Positions 1 through 11,229 of a stretch of DNA of 64,000 nucleotides are shown piece after piece. The DNA lies in the NCBI RefSeq assembly GCF_910594005.1, contig NC_057825.1:46345037-46409036 (forward strand). The letters run 5' to 3'. Made by a program: the position numbers and the translations under genes. How positions within the stretch are numbered: position 1 is the stretch's first letter; each line of letters opens with the position of its first letter. The notes beneath the pieces were generated by a model. The model had not been told where the DNA came from. It ran no database searches and saw only the letters and a list, made by a program, of their open reading frames with translations. Source of the stretch: Cervus elaphus (lineage: Eukaryota; Chordata; Mammalia; Artiodactyla; Cervidae).

Positions 1-416
1 GTTGGACTATAAAGAAAGCTGAGCTCCAAAGAATTGATGCTTTTGAACTGTGGTGTTGGAGAAGACTCTAGAGAGTCCTTTGGACTGCAAGTAGATCCAA
101 CCCGTCCATCCTAAAGGAAATTAGCCCTGAATATTCATTGTAAGGACTTATGCTGAAGCTGAAACTCCAATACATTGGCCATTTGATTGGAAGAACTTAC
201 TCACTTGAAAAGACCCTGATTCTGGGAAAGATTGAGGGTGGGAGGAGAAGGGGATGACAGAGGATGAGATGGTTAGATGGCATCACCGACTCAATGGACA
301 TGAGTTTGAGTAAACTCCAGGAGTTGGTGATGGACAGGGGGGCCTGGGGTGCTGCGGTCCATGGGGTCACAAAGAGTCGGACATGACTGAGTGACTGAAC
401 TGAACTGAACTGAACT
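1..416 (+). mobile_element. BovB (RTE) LINE 3' end, 5' edge cut by window
   Basis: The sequence matches the C-terminal coding and 3' tail region of BovB: the GAATTGATGCTTTTGAACTG segment, then GACTGAGTGACTGAACTGAACTGA at the end. The copy reads on the plus strand and its upstream part lies outside the window, so its full length is unknown. It abuts L1 ORF1-type sequence directly. Confidence 0.9.
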
Positions 417-421
417 ATGTT

Positions 422-495
422 CCAGATATAATCCCAGAAAAAGAACTAAATGAAGGGACCAGATAAAATCCCAGAAAGTAAACTAAATGAAGTGG
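422..495 (+). repeat. 37-bp imperfect tandem duplication in L1 ORF1 region
   Basis: Two head-to-tail copies (422-458 and 459-495) share the core AATCCCAGAAA followed by AACTAAATGAAG. They lie at the left edge of the L1 ORF1 remnant. A local slippage duplication is the simplest explanation. Confidence 0.6.
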
Positions 496-1229
496 AGACA
501 GGTAAAATACCAGAAAAAGAATTCAGAATAATGATAATGAAGATGATCCAGGATCTCAGGAAAACAATGGAGAAGATGCAAAAAATGTCTACCAATGATA
601 TAGAAGAACTAAATAACAAACAAACAGAGAAGAATAATACATTAGAAGGAATCAACAGCAGAATAACTGAGAGAGAAGAATGGATTAATGACCTGGAGGA
701 CAGAATGGTGGAAATGAAATCGTCATAGAAGAGAATATAGAAAAAAGAATTAGATAGCCTAAAACCCCTCTGAAACAAAATTAAATGCTCCAACATTTGC
801 ATTATAGGGATTCCAGAAGGAGAAGAAAGAGAGAGGACCTGAAAAAATATCTGAAGGGATAACAGCTAAAAACTTTCCTATGTGGGAAAGGAAATTGTCA
901 ACCAAGTCCAGAGTCCAACCAAGAACAAAGAGTCCCAGGCAGGATAAACCCAAGGAGGAACACGTGGAGATACATAGTAATGAAACTGAAAAAATTAAAG
1001 ACAAAGGTAAAATATTAAAAACAACAAGGGGAATGTGACAACATCCAAGGGAACTCCCATTAGGCTAATAGCTAACATCTCGAGAGAAGCTCTACAAGGC
1101 AGAAAAGAATGGTATGATATATTTGAAGTGATGAAAAAGAAGAACCTACTATCAAGAAAAGTGTACCCAGCAAGATTCTCATTCAGATATGATGGAGAAA
1201 TTAAAAGCTTTCCCGCAAGCAAAAGTTAA
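450..1229 (+). pseudogene. L1 ORF1p remnant (RNA-binding coiled-coil protein)
   Basis: L1 ORF1p is the trimeric RNA chaperone of the L1 ribonucleoprotein. A 92-residue open piece at 450-728 carries the coiled coil, with the heptad-rich run IEELNNKQTEKNNTLEGINS followed by INDLEDRMVEM. After a stop at 726 the frame shifts repeatedly. A second open piece at 1035-1229 carries the C-terminal domain (RLIANISREALQGRKEW and YPARFSFRYDGEIKSF). Family ORF1p has roughly 340 residues, so what remains is fragmentary and cannot be functional. Identification by motif recall is strong; the subfamily was not assigned. Confidence 0.8.
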
Positions 1230-1382
1230 GAGAAATTAGCACCACCAAACAAGTTTTACAACAAATACTAAAGGAACTTTATGCAGGAAACACTAGAGAA
1301 GGGAAAGACCAAAAGAAAATACACCTAAAACAATTAATAAATCAGTAATAGGATCAAATGTATCAAGCAAAAGACATAGACC

Positions 1383-1604
1383 TGTTGTGCATGTATGCAC
1401 TCCCACTTACCACATCACTCTGCTTGACCTCCAAAATTGTAAGTAATTATTTTATATTGTTAGATAATCATGTTCCCATTATGACTCACAATTGTAATTA
1501 GCTTTTATTTTTTATCTGGATATTGATTGTGAAAACTGATAAACATAATTTACTATTGTGATTGTGTAACTAATACTCACTTAGAACCATTTTGTTATGA
1601 TTGG
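1383..1604. other. Unidentified AT-rich segment between two L1 pieces
   Basis: About 220 bases interrupt the L1 at its ORF2 start and resemble no L1, BovB or SINE sequence I recognise. No clear target duplication was found at the borders. It could be original genomic DNA between two separate L1 insertions, or an unrecognised old element. Confidence 0.4.
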
Positions 1605-1881
1605 GCAACAGAAAAATAACAGAAAGTATATTCCAAGTAATGAAAAGGAAGAACTTAAAACCAAGAATACCTTACCAAGCAAGACACTCAATCAGATCTG
1701 ATGGAGAAATAAAAACATTTAAGGACAAGCAGAATTAAGAGAATTCAGCACCACTAAATCACAGAACTTAAGCGACTTATCATGCATACAGGCAAACCAG
1801 TTTTACAACACATACTAAAGGAATTTCTCTAGGCAAGAAACACAAAAGAAGGAAAAGATCTACAAAAATAAACCCCAAACA

Positions 1882-3800
1882 ATGAACAAAACAGTTGTAG
1901 GATCATACATGTCAATAATCACCTTAAATCTAAATGGATTAAATGTACCAACCAAAAGACATAGACTGGGTGGATGCAAAAACAAGACCCATATATATGT
2001 TGTCTACAAGAGACCCACCTCAGACCTGAAAGTAAGGGGATGGGACAAGGTATTTTACACAGATGGAAGTCATAAGAAAGCTGGGGTAGCAACACTCATA
2101 TCAGAAAAAAATAGACTTTGAAACAGAGACTATTATAAGAGACAAAGAAGGACACTACATAATGATCAACAATTCAATCCAAGAAAAAGATATAACAATT
2201 ATAAATATATATGCACCCAATATGGGAACACCTCAATATGTAAGGCAAATACTAACAAACACAAAGAGAGAAAAGTTGAAAGCATTCCCTCTAAGACAGG
2301 GAATAAGACAAGGATATCCACTATCATCACTTTTATTTAACATAATTTTGGAAGTCCTAGCTACAATACAGCAATCAGAGAAGATTAAGGATAATTGGAA
2401 CCCAGATTGGAAGAGAAGTTAAATTGTTTTCAGATGACATGCTACTATACTTAGAAGATCCTAAAGATGCTACCAGAAAACAGTTAGAACTCATCAGTCA
2501 ATTTGGTAAAGTTATAGGTTACAAAATTAATATGCAGAAATTTGTTGTATTTCTATACACTAACAATGAAAGATCAGAAAGAGAAATTCAAGAAGCAATA
2601 CCATTTACCATTGGATCAAGAAGAATAAAATAGGGAGGTAGGAGGGTGACTCAAGAGGGAGGGGACATACATACACCAATGGTTAATTCATGTTGATGTA
2701 TGACAGAAATCACACCAATATTGTAAATCAATCACCAATCAATTAAAAATGAATAAATATTAAAAAAATCAAAACATGACAAAGAAAAGCTTAACAACAA
2801 CAAACAACAAAAAGAATAAAATACTTAGGAATAAACCTATCTAAGGAGGAAAAAACCTGTGCTCCAAAAGCTATAGGAAATTGATGAAAGATTTCAAAGA
2901 AGACATAAAAAGGTGGAAAGACATGCCATATTCATATTTTGGAAGGATCTATATTGCTAAAATGACTATACAGGTTCAATGCAATCCCTGTCAAATTACC
3001 AATGGCATTTTTCACAGAACTAGAACAAAAAATCTCAAAACTTGTATGGAGACACAAAAGACTGCAAATAGCCAAAGCAATATTGAAAAAGAAAATCAGG
3101 AATTGAGGAATCAGTCTTCCTGAATTCAGACTATACTACAAAGCTATAGTCATCAAAACAGTACAGTACAGGCACAAAAATAGAAGTATAGATCAATAGA
3201 ACAGTTTAGAAAACCCAGAAACAAGCCCAGGCACCTATGGTCAATTAATCTATGACAAAATCTATACAATGTTGAAAAGACAGTCTCTTCAACAAATGTT
3301 GCTGGGAAAACTAGATAGCCACATGTAAAAAAAAAAAAAAGAAAGAAAGAAATTAAATCATTACTTAACTCTATACACAAAAGTGAGCTCAAAATGAATT
3401 AAAGATCTAAATTTGAACACCAGACACTATGAAACTCTTAGAGGAAACCGTGCACAAGACACTCTTTGACATAAATCACAACAACATCTTTTTCAATCTG
3501 TCTCCCAGAATAATGAAAATAAAAGCAAAAATAAAGAAATGGGACCTACTTAAACTCAAAAGCTTTTTCACAGCAAAGGAAACCATAAACAAAATGAAAA
3601 GACAATCCACAGATCGGGAGAAAATATTTGGAAATGATGTGACTTATAAGGGATTAGTATCCAAAATTTACACAGTTTATGATGCTTAATAGCATCAAAA
3701 CAAGCAACCCTCTCAAAAATGGGCAGAAGACCTGAATAGACATTTCTCCAAAGAGGACATAGAGATGGCCAATAGATATATGAAAAGATGTTGAGCATCA
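1882..3800 (+). pseudogene. L1 ORF2p remnant (endonuclease/reverse transcriptase), broken
   Basis: ORF2p makes the target-primed reverse transcription of L1. Pieces visible: the N-terminal start with ITLNLNGLNVPTKRHRL (about 1915-1965), an endonuclease segment with IINIYAPN (about 2190-2220), an RT segment [20 protein letters not shown] (2285-2344), and the palm motif FSDD at 2427-2438, where L1 normally has FADD. Further ORF2 sequence resumes at 2815 after the inserted L1 tail and continues with many stops to about 3800. Most of the endonuclease and finger region is deleted. It is non-coding today. Confidence 0.8.
2633..2811 (+). mobile_element. Short 5'-truncated L1 3'-UTR insertion inside L1 ORF2
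   Basis: GGGAGGTAGGAGGGTGACTC starts a bovine-type L1 3' UTR that ends in an A-rich tail. It is flanked by a perfect 12-bp target duplication AAGAATAAAATA at 2621-2632 and 2812-2823. It therefore inserted into the ORF2 of the older L1 and interrupts its reading frame. Confidence 0.88.
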
Positions 3801-4289
3801 CTACTTATTAGAGAAGTGCAAATCAAAGCTGCAATGAGATATTACTTCACACTGGTCAGAATCGCTATCATCAAAAAATCCAAAGAAAACAAATGCTGGA
3901 AAGGGTGTGGAGAGAAGGGAACCCTCCTGCCCTGTTGGTGGGAATGTAAATTGGTACAGTAATGGAATATTACTCAGCCATTAAAAAAGAATGAAATAAT
4001 GCCATCAGCAGCAACATGGATGGAACTAGAGACTATCATGGGAAAGTCATGTACACACTACTACATTTAAATTGGATAACCAAAAAAGACCTATTGCATA
4101 GCACATGGAACTCTGTTCAATATTATGTGCCCGCCTGGATAGGTGGGTAGTTTGGGGGAGAAGAGATACATGTATATGTATGGCTGAGTCCCTTCACTGT
4201 TCACCTGAAATTACTTCAACATTATTAATGAGTTATACCCCAATACAAAATTGTTTTTGATGTTAAAAAATAAAAATGAGAAAATCTTA

Positions 4290-5320
4290 TAAGAGGTTTA
4301 ATTTATTCAAACATTCTAAAACAATTATAGAGCCCAGATATGTTAGGCTCTAGAGTTTATTTCTGCCTTAGAATTCAAAAGTTAATTTGGTCTCACTGCA
4401 TGCTGTTCAAATAGATGTGATTCTAGCACTATAGAAGGTAATTTCCATCTGCAAAACTCTAGCACTATGAGGTTCAAAATTTCTGCATTGTACCCAGAGC
4501 ATTTATTATTGCTAAAATGTAGAGTTTCACAACTAAATTAGTACTTCCTATGTTCTAAATTCAATAATGTAGAAATTGTAATTAGGAGGTAAATTTGCTG
4601 TCTTCAGGAAATGTTCCTCATCACACTGACCTCATTTATTTATATAAGGCCAGACCTTCTATCATGGGCTGTTATTTCTAGAAATTGAGCAAGTTTTGTA
4701 GAGACTTTTGTCACTGGGAGGAATGTCCATTTTATGTCACTTTGGTTAGAAAAAAATCTGATAAACTATCCTTGGAAAATAAAGTGTTAGTCTTATTTGC
4801 AAACATTATTAAATTATAGTTTGGTTTGGGAACATTAAGTACTAATATTAATGAAATATACTGAAAAAACGATAGCCTCAAACCACAGAGAGTATCTACT
4901 TTCTTCATGAAGAAAAATTATATACACATTAATAATATCAGTGCAGCTGGTAAGTCACTGACTAACTCCATTTTTATGATTTGCTGTGGTTTATGAGTTG
5001 GCAGAGACACATAGTTTCTTTCAATCCTGCTTTCTTAGTATTAAGGATCAAAATCTTTCAGTGATGGATAGAGCATGCAACACTGCTAAGACATCATTAC
5101 ACACATTTATTTCTGAGACTTTTCAGCTTTTGACAAAGTATAGTTTTTTAATCTAGCAAAACTGAATCAATCACAGTGAATGTTTATCACTGAACACAAT
5201 AGACATAGTCCTGAAAAGTGAAAGGTGGTAAGGCTAACTGGTTAAAAATATGCATTAAGGAGCTATGTTTCCTGACTTATCATTAAAATATATGAGTGTT
5301 AGAAATAAGTTACTTTTATT
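4290..5320. other. AT-rich DNA with no recognised gene or repeat
   Basis: Both strands carry stops throughout, and no domain, splice pattern or repeat family was recognised. Confidence 0.6.
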
Positions 5321-5321
5321 T

Positions 5322-5600
5322 TTTTTTAGATCTTGGTTTTCTCACCTCTCAAATGGAGATAATAATGGTATAGAAATGCTTTCAAAATCAAATGAGAGAA
5401 TCTGTAAGGCTAGGTACACCATATAAGTTTTTGTTCTCATTTCTCTTTTGTAAGTTTTGAAGAAGGGGCATACTAATAATCACTGTGGGGTAAGATGCAT
5501 AATGTAAGATTTTCTGAGCAAGATGGGTACATGATTATTCTACATCAAGCACCCTTAGCTCAGTGCTTGACACTCAGTAAAATTCAATTAATGTAAAAAA
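5322..5600 (+). repeat. MIR SINE relic, interrupted
   Basis: TTTTCTCACCTCTCAAATGG followed by AGATAATAATGG fits the MIR core, and CTCAGTGCTTGACACTCAGT near 5560 fits its 3' end. About 100 bases between them are not MIR-like. MIR is an ancient tRNA-derived mammalian SINE. Confidence 0.6.
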
Positions 5601-5610
5601 ATAAATAGCT

Positions 5611-5999
5611 GTTTTTCAATCGCTCAGTCATGTCTGACTCTTTGCAATCCCATGGAATGCAGCACGCCAGACTTCCCTGTCTTTCACCATCTCCCAGAGT
5701 TTTCTCAAACTCAAGTCCACTGAGTCAGTGATGCCATCCAACCATCTCTTCCTGTCATCCCCTTTTCCTCCTGCTTTCAGTCTTTCCCAGCATTAGAGTC
5801 TTTTCCAATGAATTGGCTTTTCGCATCAGGTGACCAAAGCATTGGAGATTCAGCATCAGTCCTTTCAATGAATACTCAGGATTGATTTCCTTTAGGATTG
5901 ACTGGTTTGATCTCTTTGCAGTCCAAAGGACTCTCAAGAGTCTTCTCCAACACCACAGTTCAAAAGCATCAATTAGTCAGTGCTCAACCTTCTTTAGTT
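5611..5999 (-). mobile_element. BovB 3' end, 5'-truncated
   Basis: On the minus strand the sequence runs from the GCACTGACTAATTGATGCTT region to the BovB tail (CAGTCATGTCTGACTC on the plus strand near 5625). A 60-codon open piece at 5755-5937 is the C-terminal BovB coding remnant. No convincing target duplication was found. Confidence 0.85.
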
Positions 6000-6304
6000 A
6001 ACAAAGATTAGTATAATTTTAAATTTTATCTATTTACCTGTTGTCTGAAGAGCAAATCTCCTTTTTTAAATATTTTGAGCCAAGAGCAACTAAGAGCAAA
6101 ATTCAACCCAACCATTATCCTAGGAACTTTACTCATAGGCAGAGCTATCAAGTAATCATTAATTTGTGTAAGCATTGTTTACTTTGCATCCTCTACTCCA
6201 AGTATTGGAGTAGATACTGTAGATAGAGAAAAGAGGAGATAGTCCTTGCCCCTTGGAGCCTACTTTTTAAATACACTCAAGGGACAACAGTGTTTAGGAA
6301 ACTT

Positions 6305-6520
6305 TTTAAAATTTTTATTTACTTTTTTATTCTATGTTATTTTTTATTGAATATAGTTGATTTACAATGTTGTGCTAGTTTTAGGTGTATAGAAAGTAAA
6401 TCAGAATCTTTTCAGATTCTTTTCCCATATAGGTTATTGCAAAATATTGAGTATGGTTCCCTGTGCTATGCAGTAGATCCTTATTGGTCAAATGTTTTAT
6501 ATATACTAGTGTGTATAAAG
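6305..6520 (-). mobile_element. L1 3' UTR fragment, antisense
   Basis: TTTTTTATTGAATATAGTTG followed by ATTTACAATGTTGTGCTAG, then CAAAATATTGAGTATGGTTC and CCCTGTGCTATGCAGTAG, is the reverse of the artiodactyl L1 3' UTR. It is old and 5'-truncated. Confidence 0.75.
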
Positions 6521-6729
6521 AGGCAACCAATGGTGTAAATTTGCTTTTCTAGCAGAATTTCTGAATGAGGCCTGACTGAGAGCTCTTAGAATTTTAAATA
6601 TCACTGCTCTGTGTATGTTACTCCTCTTTTCCATGCTTCTTTCCTATTCTATGGATCAAGACTGGAACTGAAGTATGAAGATATTCTGCCTGTAGAATAT
6701 CTTCTATAAGTTATTTAGGTTATCTAGGG

Positions 6730-7020
6730 TCTAGGACTCACATAAGTAAGGGTGACCTACAGTTATGTATAATCCCCCAAATCTCAATGACTTAACAAAT
6801 AAATGCCTACTCTTGACTCATGGAAATTTAGTTACTGGTTGGGCATACCTCTAAATTTGACTCAGAGATTCAAGGTATTTTATAACCTGTTGGTCCCGGG
6901 TAGCTGCAAAAGAGCTGGGATATGTGTGAGGAAATATAAATATTCAACTAGCAGCAAAATGCATTATCTACATGGCTGTATTATCACATGGAGAGCAAGT
7001 TAACAGAAATGGCATTATAG
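6730..7020. repeat. Possible old interspersed repeat, family not assigned
   Basis: The pattern 'CCAAATCTCAATGACTTAAC' followed by a Cys-free AT-rich body resembles a common ancient mammalian repeat whose opening also appears at 43685. I could not name the family. Confidence 0.3.
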
Positions 7021-8875
7021 TTAAATTAAGTTTAGGATTTGAGCAGGAACTGAGATGAAGAATGGTGGTGAGAATTTCTAAGGGTGTGCTTTATTAAAGA
7101 GTGAAGAAATGTTTCAGAAAGAAAGTTATCAAAACTACTTAAAAGCAGAGCTATTCCTCAATATTAATTAAAAATATGAAATGGAATATTAAAATGGATA
7201 GTTTTTAAAGGATTCAAAAAATTGAGGTACATAAGATTTTCAAATACTTCACTAATTTTCTAGGTCAATAATATAAGTTCATGCTTCTGATGTTTCATTT
7301 TCAACACCAGATTGAATCATCTCTCTTTCATAAACTCACTTTCTTAGACACAAGTTCATTGATAAATGACTTGACAGTGCCAGAAATTGATATATACATT
7401 TTGTGTAAAAGACAATATTTATCTTGTTCAAAAAACAAAATCTTCACATTCAAAGCATGTCTTTGGCATCTATGATATAGCCAAACATTGTATTCACTTC
7501 ACTGATGCATGGTATTTGTGTTCATGGAGGAAATTTTTTTTTTTCCATCAACACATCTTATCCTCTGACAGTCTGAGAAAATAATTTAATGTGGCTTTCA
7601 ACAGCAGTCTACAGTTCTACAGTGCAGATCCTCAAGTGTTCAGAATTATTTTGAAGCAAACCTTGAAAAGCAAACATAGGAACTGTATGTGTCTTTGTGC
7701 GGGTTATATGTGTGTAGGTGTACTGTTTGGAAGATAAATACCACAAGGGACAGTTTTAATGTCAAACCTCATATCTAGGTGAAAGAACTTTTTTTTTTTT
7801 TTTGGAAATTGGGGCAAATCATATGAAAAGGCAAATTACCAACTCACTACATTTCATTCATCCAACAGCTCTATCACCCTAAATTTTTATGTAAGAGTAA
7901 ATGTTGGAATTTTAAAAACTAAGCTATATGTAATGATTTTATCATTAGTTCTTCATCTTAATATCAATACAAACATTTTTAAAAGTGGAACTGAACTGCA
8001 CTTAATTAAGAACATAGCACAATAAATTCTCTCTCTCAGGGGATAAATGGTGCTGTGCCTCCTCAATTTAAAGCAAAAACAAAGTGTTAAGAAAATACAT
8101 ATTTCTTTTGATGCTTAACATTTAAAAAAACACACACTGCAAAAATTTGAAAGCCAAGATGCTTGCTTTGGAAAATTCTACAAAGTTTGATTTTACAAGA
8201 TAAGCAAGAGTTATTCAATAATAAATAAGATTTTCATGCCATGGAAATTTTTAAAATATACAATAATTTAGAAGATGATAGAATGTTCTTGTGTAAACAA
8301 ATTTCCATAGGAAAACAACAAAAGTTTTACTGTACATTCAGGGATTCATAAAGATTATGTAGATTTCTTCTTTAATTTGAAGGATGATTTTATTCCAGTT
8401 TCCCTGGGTAGATGATATTGGCTAATTACTTTCCTATCATCTGCTATAATTGAGATGATGTTTCAGGTTACTATCTTTCACAGGAAGACAAGAAGGCAGC
8501 AATGATGTAAGCTACCCTGTGGTGGGCTTCCATTACAATGTGAAATTCTCAGATGTAAGAATTTAGCATAAATCTATTTTAAATTTAAATAGCATGAACC
8601 TATATAAATTTGGAATATTACAGAATATTGATTTATTAATAATTGTGCAATTTTGTTAAATATTTGCAATATAATGACCAGTAATTGCTTAGTAAGTTGA
8701 CATTGCTGCTTTGTTTTGGAATGTATAGGTAGGAACAATATTTATAAATATTGTGAATGTGAATATTTGTATATATACCACATAGTATATATTATTTTAT
8801 AAACAACTAAATATAAAAATATATTTGTTTAACAAGGTTCACATTAAAAGCTAGAGATATTCACTGTTTCATAAA
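7020..8875. other. AT-rich unassigned DNA
   Basis: Only short homopolymer runs (for example near 7533 and 7789) stand out. No gene, splice pattern or recognised repeat was seen. Confidence 0.55.
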
Positions 8876-8889
8876 AAGAACTTGCACAA

Positions 8890-9257
8890 TTTATCCCTCC
8901 CCTCCCTCTTTCCCCACAGTAATCATGTTTGTTTTTTATATCTGTATCTCAATTTTTCTGGGGGGTCACATTGCATGACTTATGGGATTTTAGTTCCACG
9001 TATAAGTTTGGAATTGACATGTACAGATTACCATATGTAAAACAGATAACTCATAATGACCTATTATAGAGCACAGGGGACTCTACTAATATTCTGTAAT
9101 CACTCATATGGGAAAATAATCTAAAAAGTAATGGATATATATATAACTGATTCACTTTATTGTATACCTGAAACTAACACGATATTGGAAATCAACTAAA
9201 AATTGATTGTAAATATTTGCAATTTATACAATATTGCAAATCAATAAAAAAATTTTT
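8890..9257 (+). mobile_element. L1 3' end with inverted 5' part, TSD-flanked
   Basis: The 3' part (about 9005-9257, GGAATTGACATGTACAGATT to the A-rich end) is a sense artiodactyl L1 3' UTR. The 5' part (8890-8955) is the adjacent upstream L1 3' UTR segment in antisense. A perfect 14-bp target duplication AAGAACTTGCACAA flanks it at 8876-8889 and 9258-9271. This is the expected product of twin priming. Bases 8956-9000 at the junction look like a CHR SINE end. Confidence 0.8.
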
Positions 9258-9271
9258 AAGAACTTGCACAA

Positions 9272-10832
9272 GCATTTCATGAGTAAAATGGTTGAGTTCA
9301 GTGGGAGCTACTTACATCAGATACTATAGAATAATCACAGTACAAACCTTAGTGCCATGCCAAGTACATTAAAAATGTTTTTGTAGTATAACAGTGTGTG
9401 GTAAATTTTCATGATTTTCTTTGTGGTCAGTTCCTTTTTAAGTATCTTCCTTCATGGGAAGTTTTCATGATGCAAGATACACTCTCTCTATAGATATCTG
9501 AAAGCATATATTTTGGACAAGCATACACCATCCTTGCAATTTGCATATAGGTAGCTCAGAAAGTCTGATATTGGACAATTGAATGTTAATATTCCATTTG
9601 GAAACTCTATCATCCATCATTCATGAAAGTACATTTCCCCATGGGAGTCTGCTCACAGACTTAACTGAATAAATGAGAGAAAATCATCCAAGTGAAAAGC
9701 TTCTCTCAAGTAATAAATGACAATAATATTAAGGAGAGGCAAAATTCAGAAAACCCAGCAATCTGTAATGAGTGAAAAGTAATTAATTTTGAAAATAGTA
9801 TTTGTGTGATTTTTATCACTCCAAGTAATTCAGCAGTCCCTCAATTTGCCTCAAAGCTTTTATTTATGTAAAACATGTTAAATTTATATGTGTCCACTCT
9901 AAGAGTCAGAAAAATGATAAGATCCTGTAATAAAAATTACTGGCATGGCTCAATGTGTTAAGAACTTCAAACAGTGAATTAGGATCAATTTAAAAATGTG
10001 AAAAAATATTTTCTTATTTTTAACACTGAATATCCAAATTAATTTACAGAATGAGAACCAGCCTAGGAAGCAAATGTGTTAAGTTGAGGTGTTTGCTTTA
10101 AAAGTAAACAAAGGAAAAAATTCCCTCCTTATATACAACCCCAATTCCATCTGGAAAGTAAGAAAGAGAGAGGAGGGAAGGAGGAAAGGATGGAAGGAGA
10201 AATATAATTCATAACTTAGTCTTTTTATTTGATATCTTGGCATATTTTTCATATTCTTACTGTAAAGTAAATTAACTTTCCTGATGAACCCCACTTACTT
10301 AAATAATTTTTTTTCTGTTTTCTGACTTGCAGCCTAAGGTAAATAAAGAGAAGGAAATTCCAGCTGAATTACATAGAAACCTTAAATGGCAATGCTGCAG
10401 TTTTTCTTCCATATTCATTAGTTTCTGTGCATTTTGTGTGGAATGAGCCTTTACAAGGAACACATACAGTCAGAAAGTATCCTTAATAGCATAAGTTCAT
10501 GAATCTAATATCTAATCCTTGACCTCACATATCATATTCAATACAGAGATGAAGTAAAACACATTTTTGGAGTGAAGCTTAGGTGAGAAGAAGGTTTAAA
10601 TTTATTTTAGAAACTCCTAATTCCATCTCATTTTATTCTTTTACCTTCAATGAAACAATGAAAAAACTTTTCCTTATTCATACAAAATAAGGCTTCTAAT
10701 ATTATTTCACATCAGGAGTTATTTGCTATGCTGGTGCATGTTGAGTGGCACCAAAAGTGATTTTCACCATGGCCACAGCAGTATTCCAATTAAAACACTA
10801 GCATGAGACTTCACCTGTTACCCTGGCTGCCT
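9272..10832. other. Unassigned AT-rich DNA with a splice-acceptor-like site
   Basis: Nothing recognisable as gene or repeat, apart from a purine-rich stretch at 10155-10205 and a pyrimidine tract ending in CAG at 10308-10332, treated among the findings. Confidence 0.5.
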
Positions 10833-11229
10833 TGAGTGCTGAAGAATTGATGTTTCTGAATTGTGGTGTTGGAGAAGACTCTGGAGAGTCACTTGAACTG
10901 CAAGGAGATCAAACCAGTCCATCCTAAAGGAAATCAGTCCTGAATATTCATTGGAAGGACTGATGCTGAAGCTGAAACTCCAATATTTTGGCCACCTGAT
11001 GTGAAGAACTAACTGACTCATTGGAAAAGACCCTGATGCTGGGAAAAATTGAAATCAGGAGGAGAAGGGGATAGCAGAGGATGAGATGGTTGGATGGCAT
11101 CACTGACTCAATGGACATGAGTTTGAGCAAGCTCTGGGAGTTGGTGATGGACAGGGAAGCCTGGCATGCTGAAGTCCATGGGGTCGCAAAGAGTCGGACA
11201 TGACTGAGCGGCTGAACTGAACTGAACTG
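10833..11229 (+). mobile_element. BovB 3' end, 5'-truncated
   Basis: It begins at GTGCTGAAGAATTGATG and ends with GAGCGGCTGAACTGAACTGA, which is the BovB C-terminal coding and tail region. Frame is broken. No target duplication was recognised. Confidence 0.88.

Larger units (their letters stand above)
417..1382 (+). mobile_element. L1 LINE fragment (ORF1 to start of ORF2)
   Basis: This is an L1 segment running from the ORF1 coiled coil through the ORF1 C-terminal domain to the first codons of ORF2 (the AAAAGACATAGAC stretch near 1370). It stops abruptly at about 1382, where unrelated AT-rich DNA begins. The same ORF1/ORF2 boundary recurs from about 1605 in a diverged form, so either two L1 copies are joined here or the region was duplicated. 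Confidence 0.8.
1605..4276 (+). mobile_element. L1 LINE, ORF1 3' end to 3' UTR, internally deleted
   Basis: The order is: ORF1 C-terminal-like sequence (1613-1740), ORF2 start (about 1900), part of the endonuclease (to about 2260), a jump straight into the reverse transcriptase palm (2277 onward), ORF2 C-terminal region (2820-3800), then a 3' UTR (ATGGAATATTACTCAGCCAT near 3962, ending near 4276). The direct endonuclease-to-RT jump shows an internal deletion. A second L1 3' end is inserted at 2633-2811. Confidence 0.85.
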
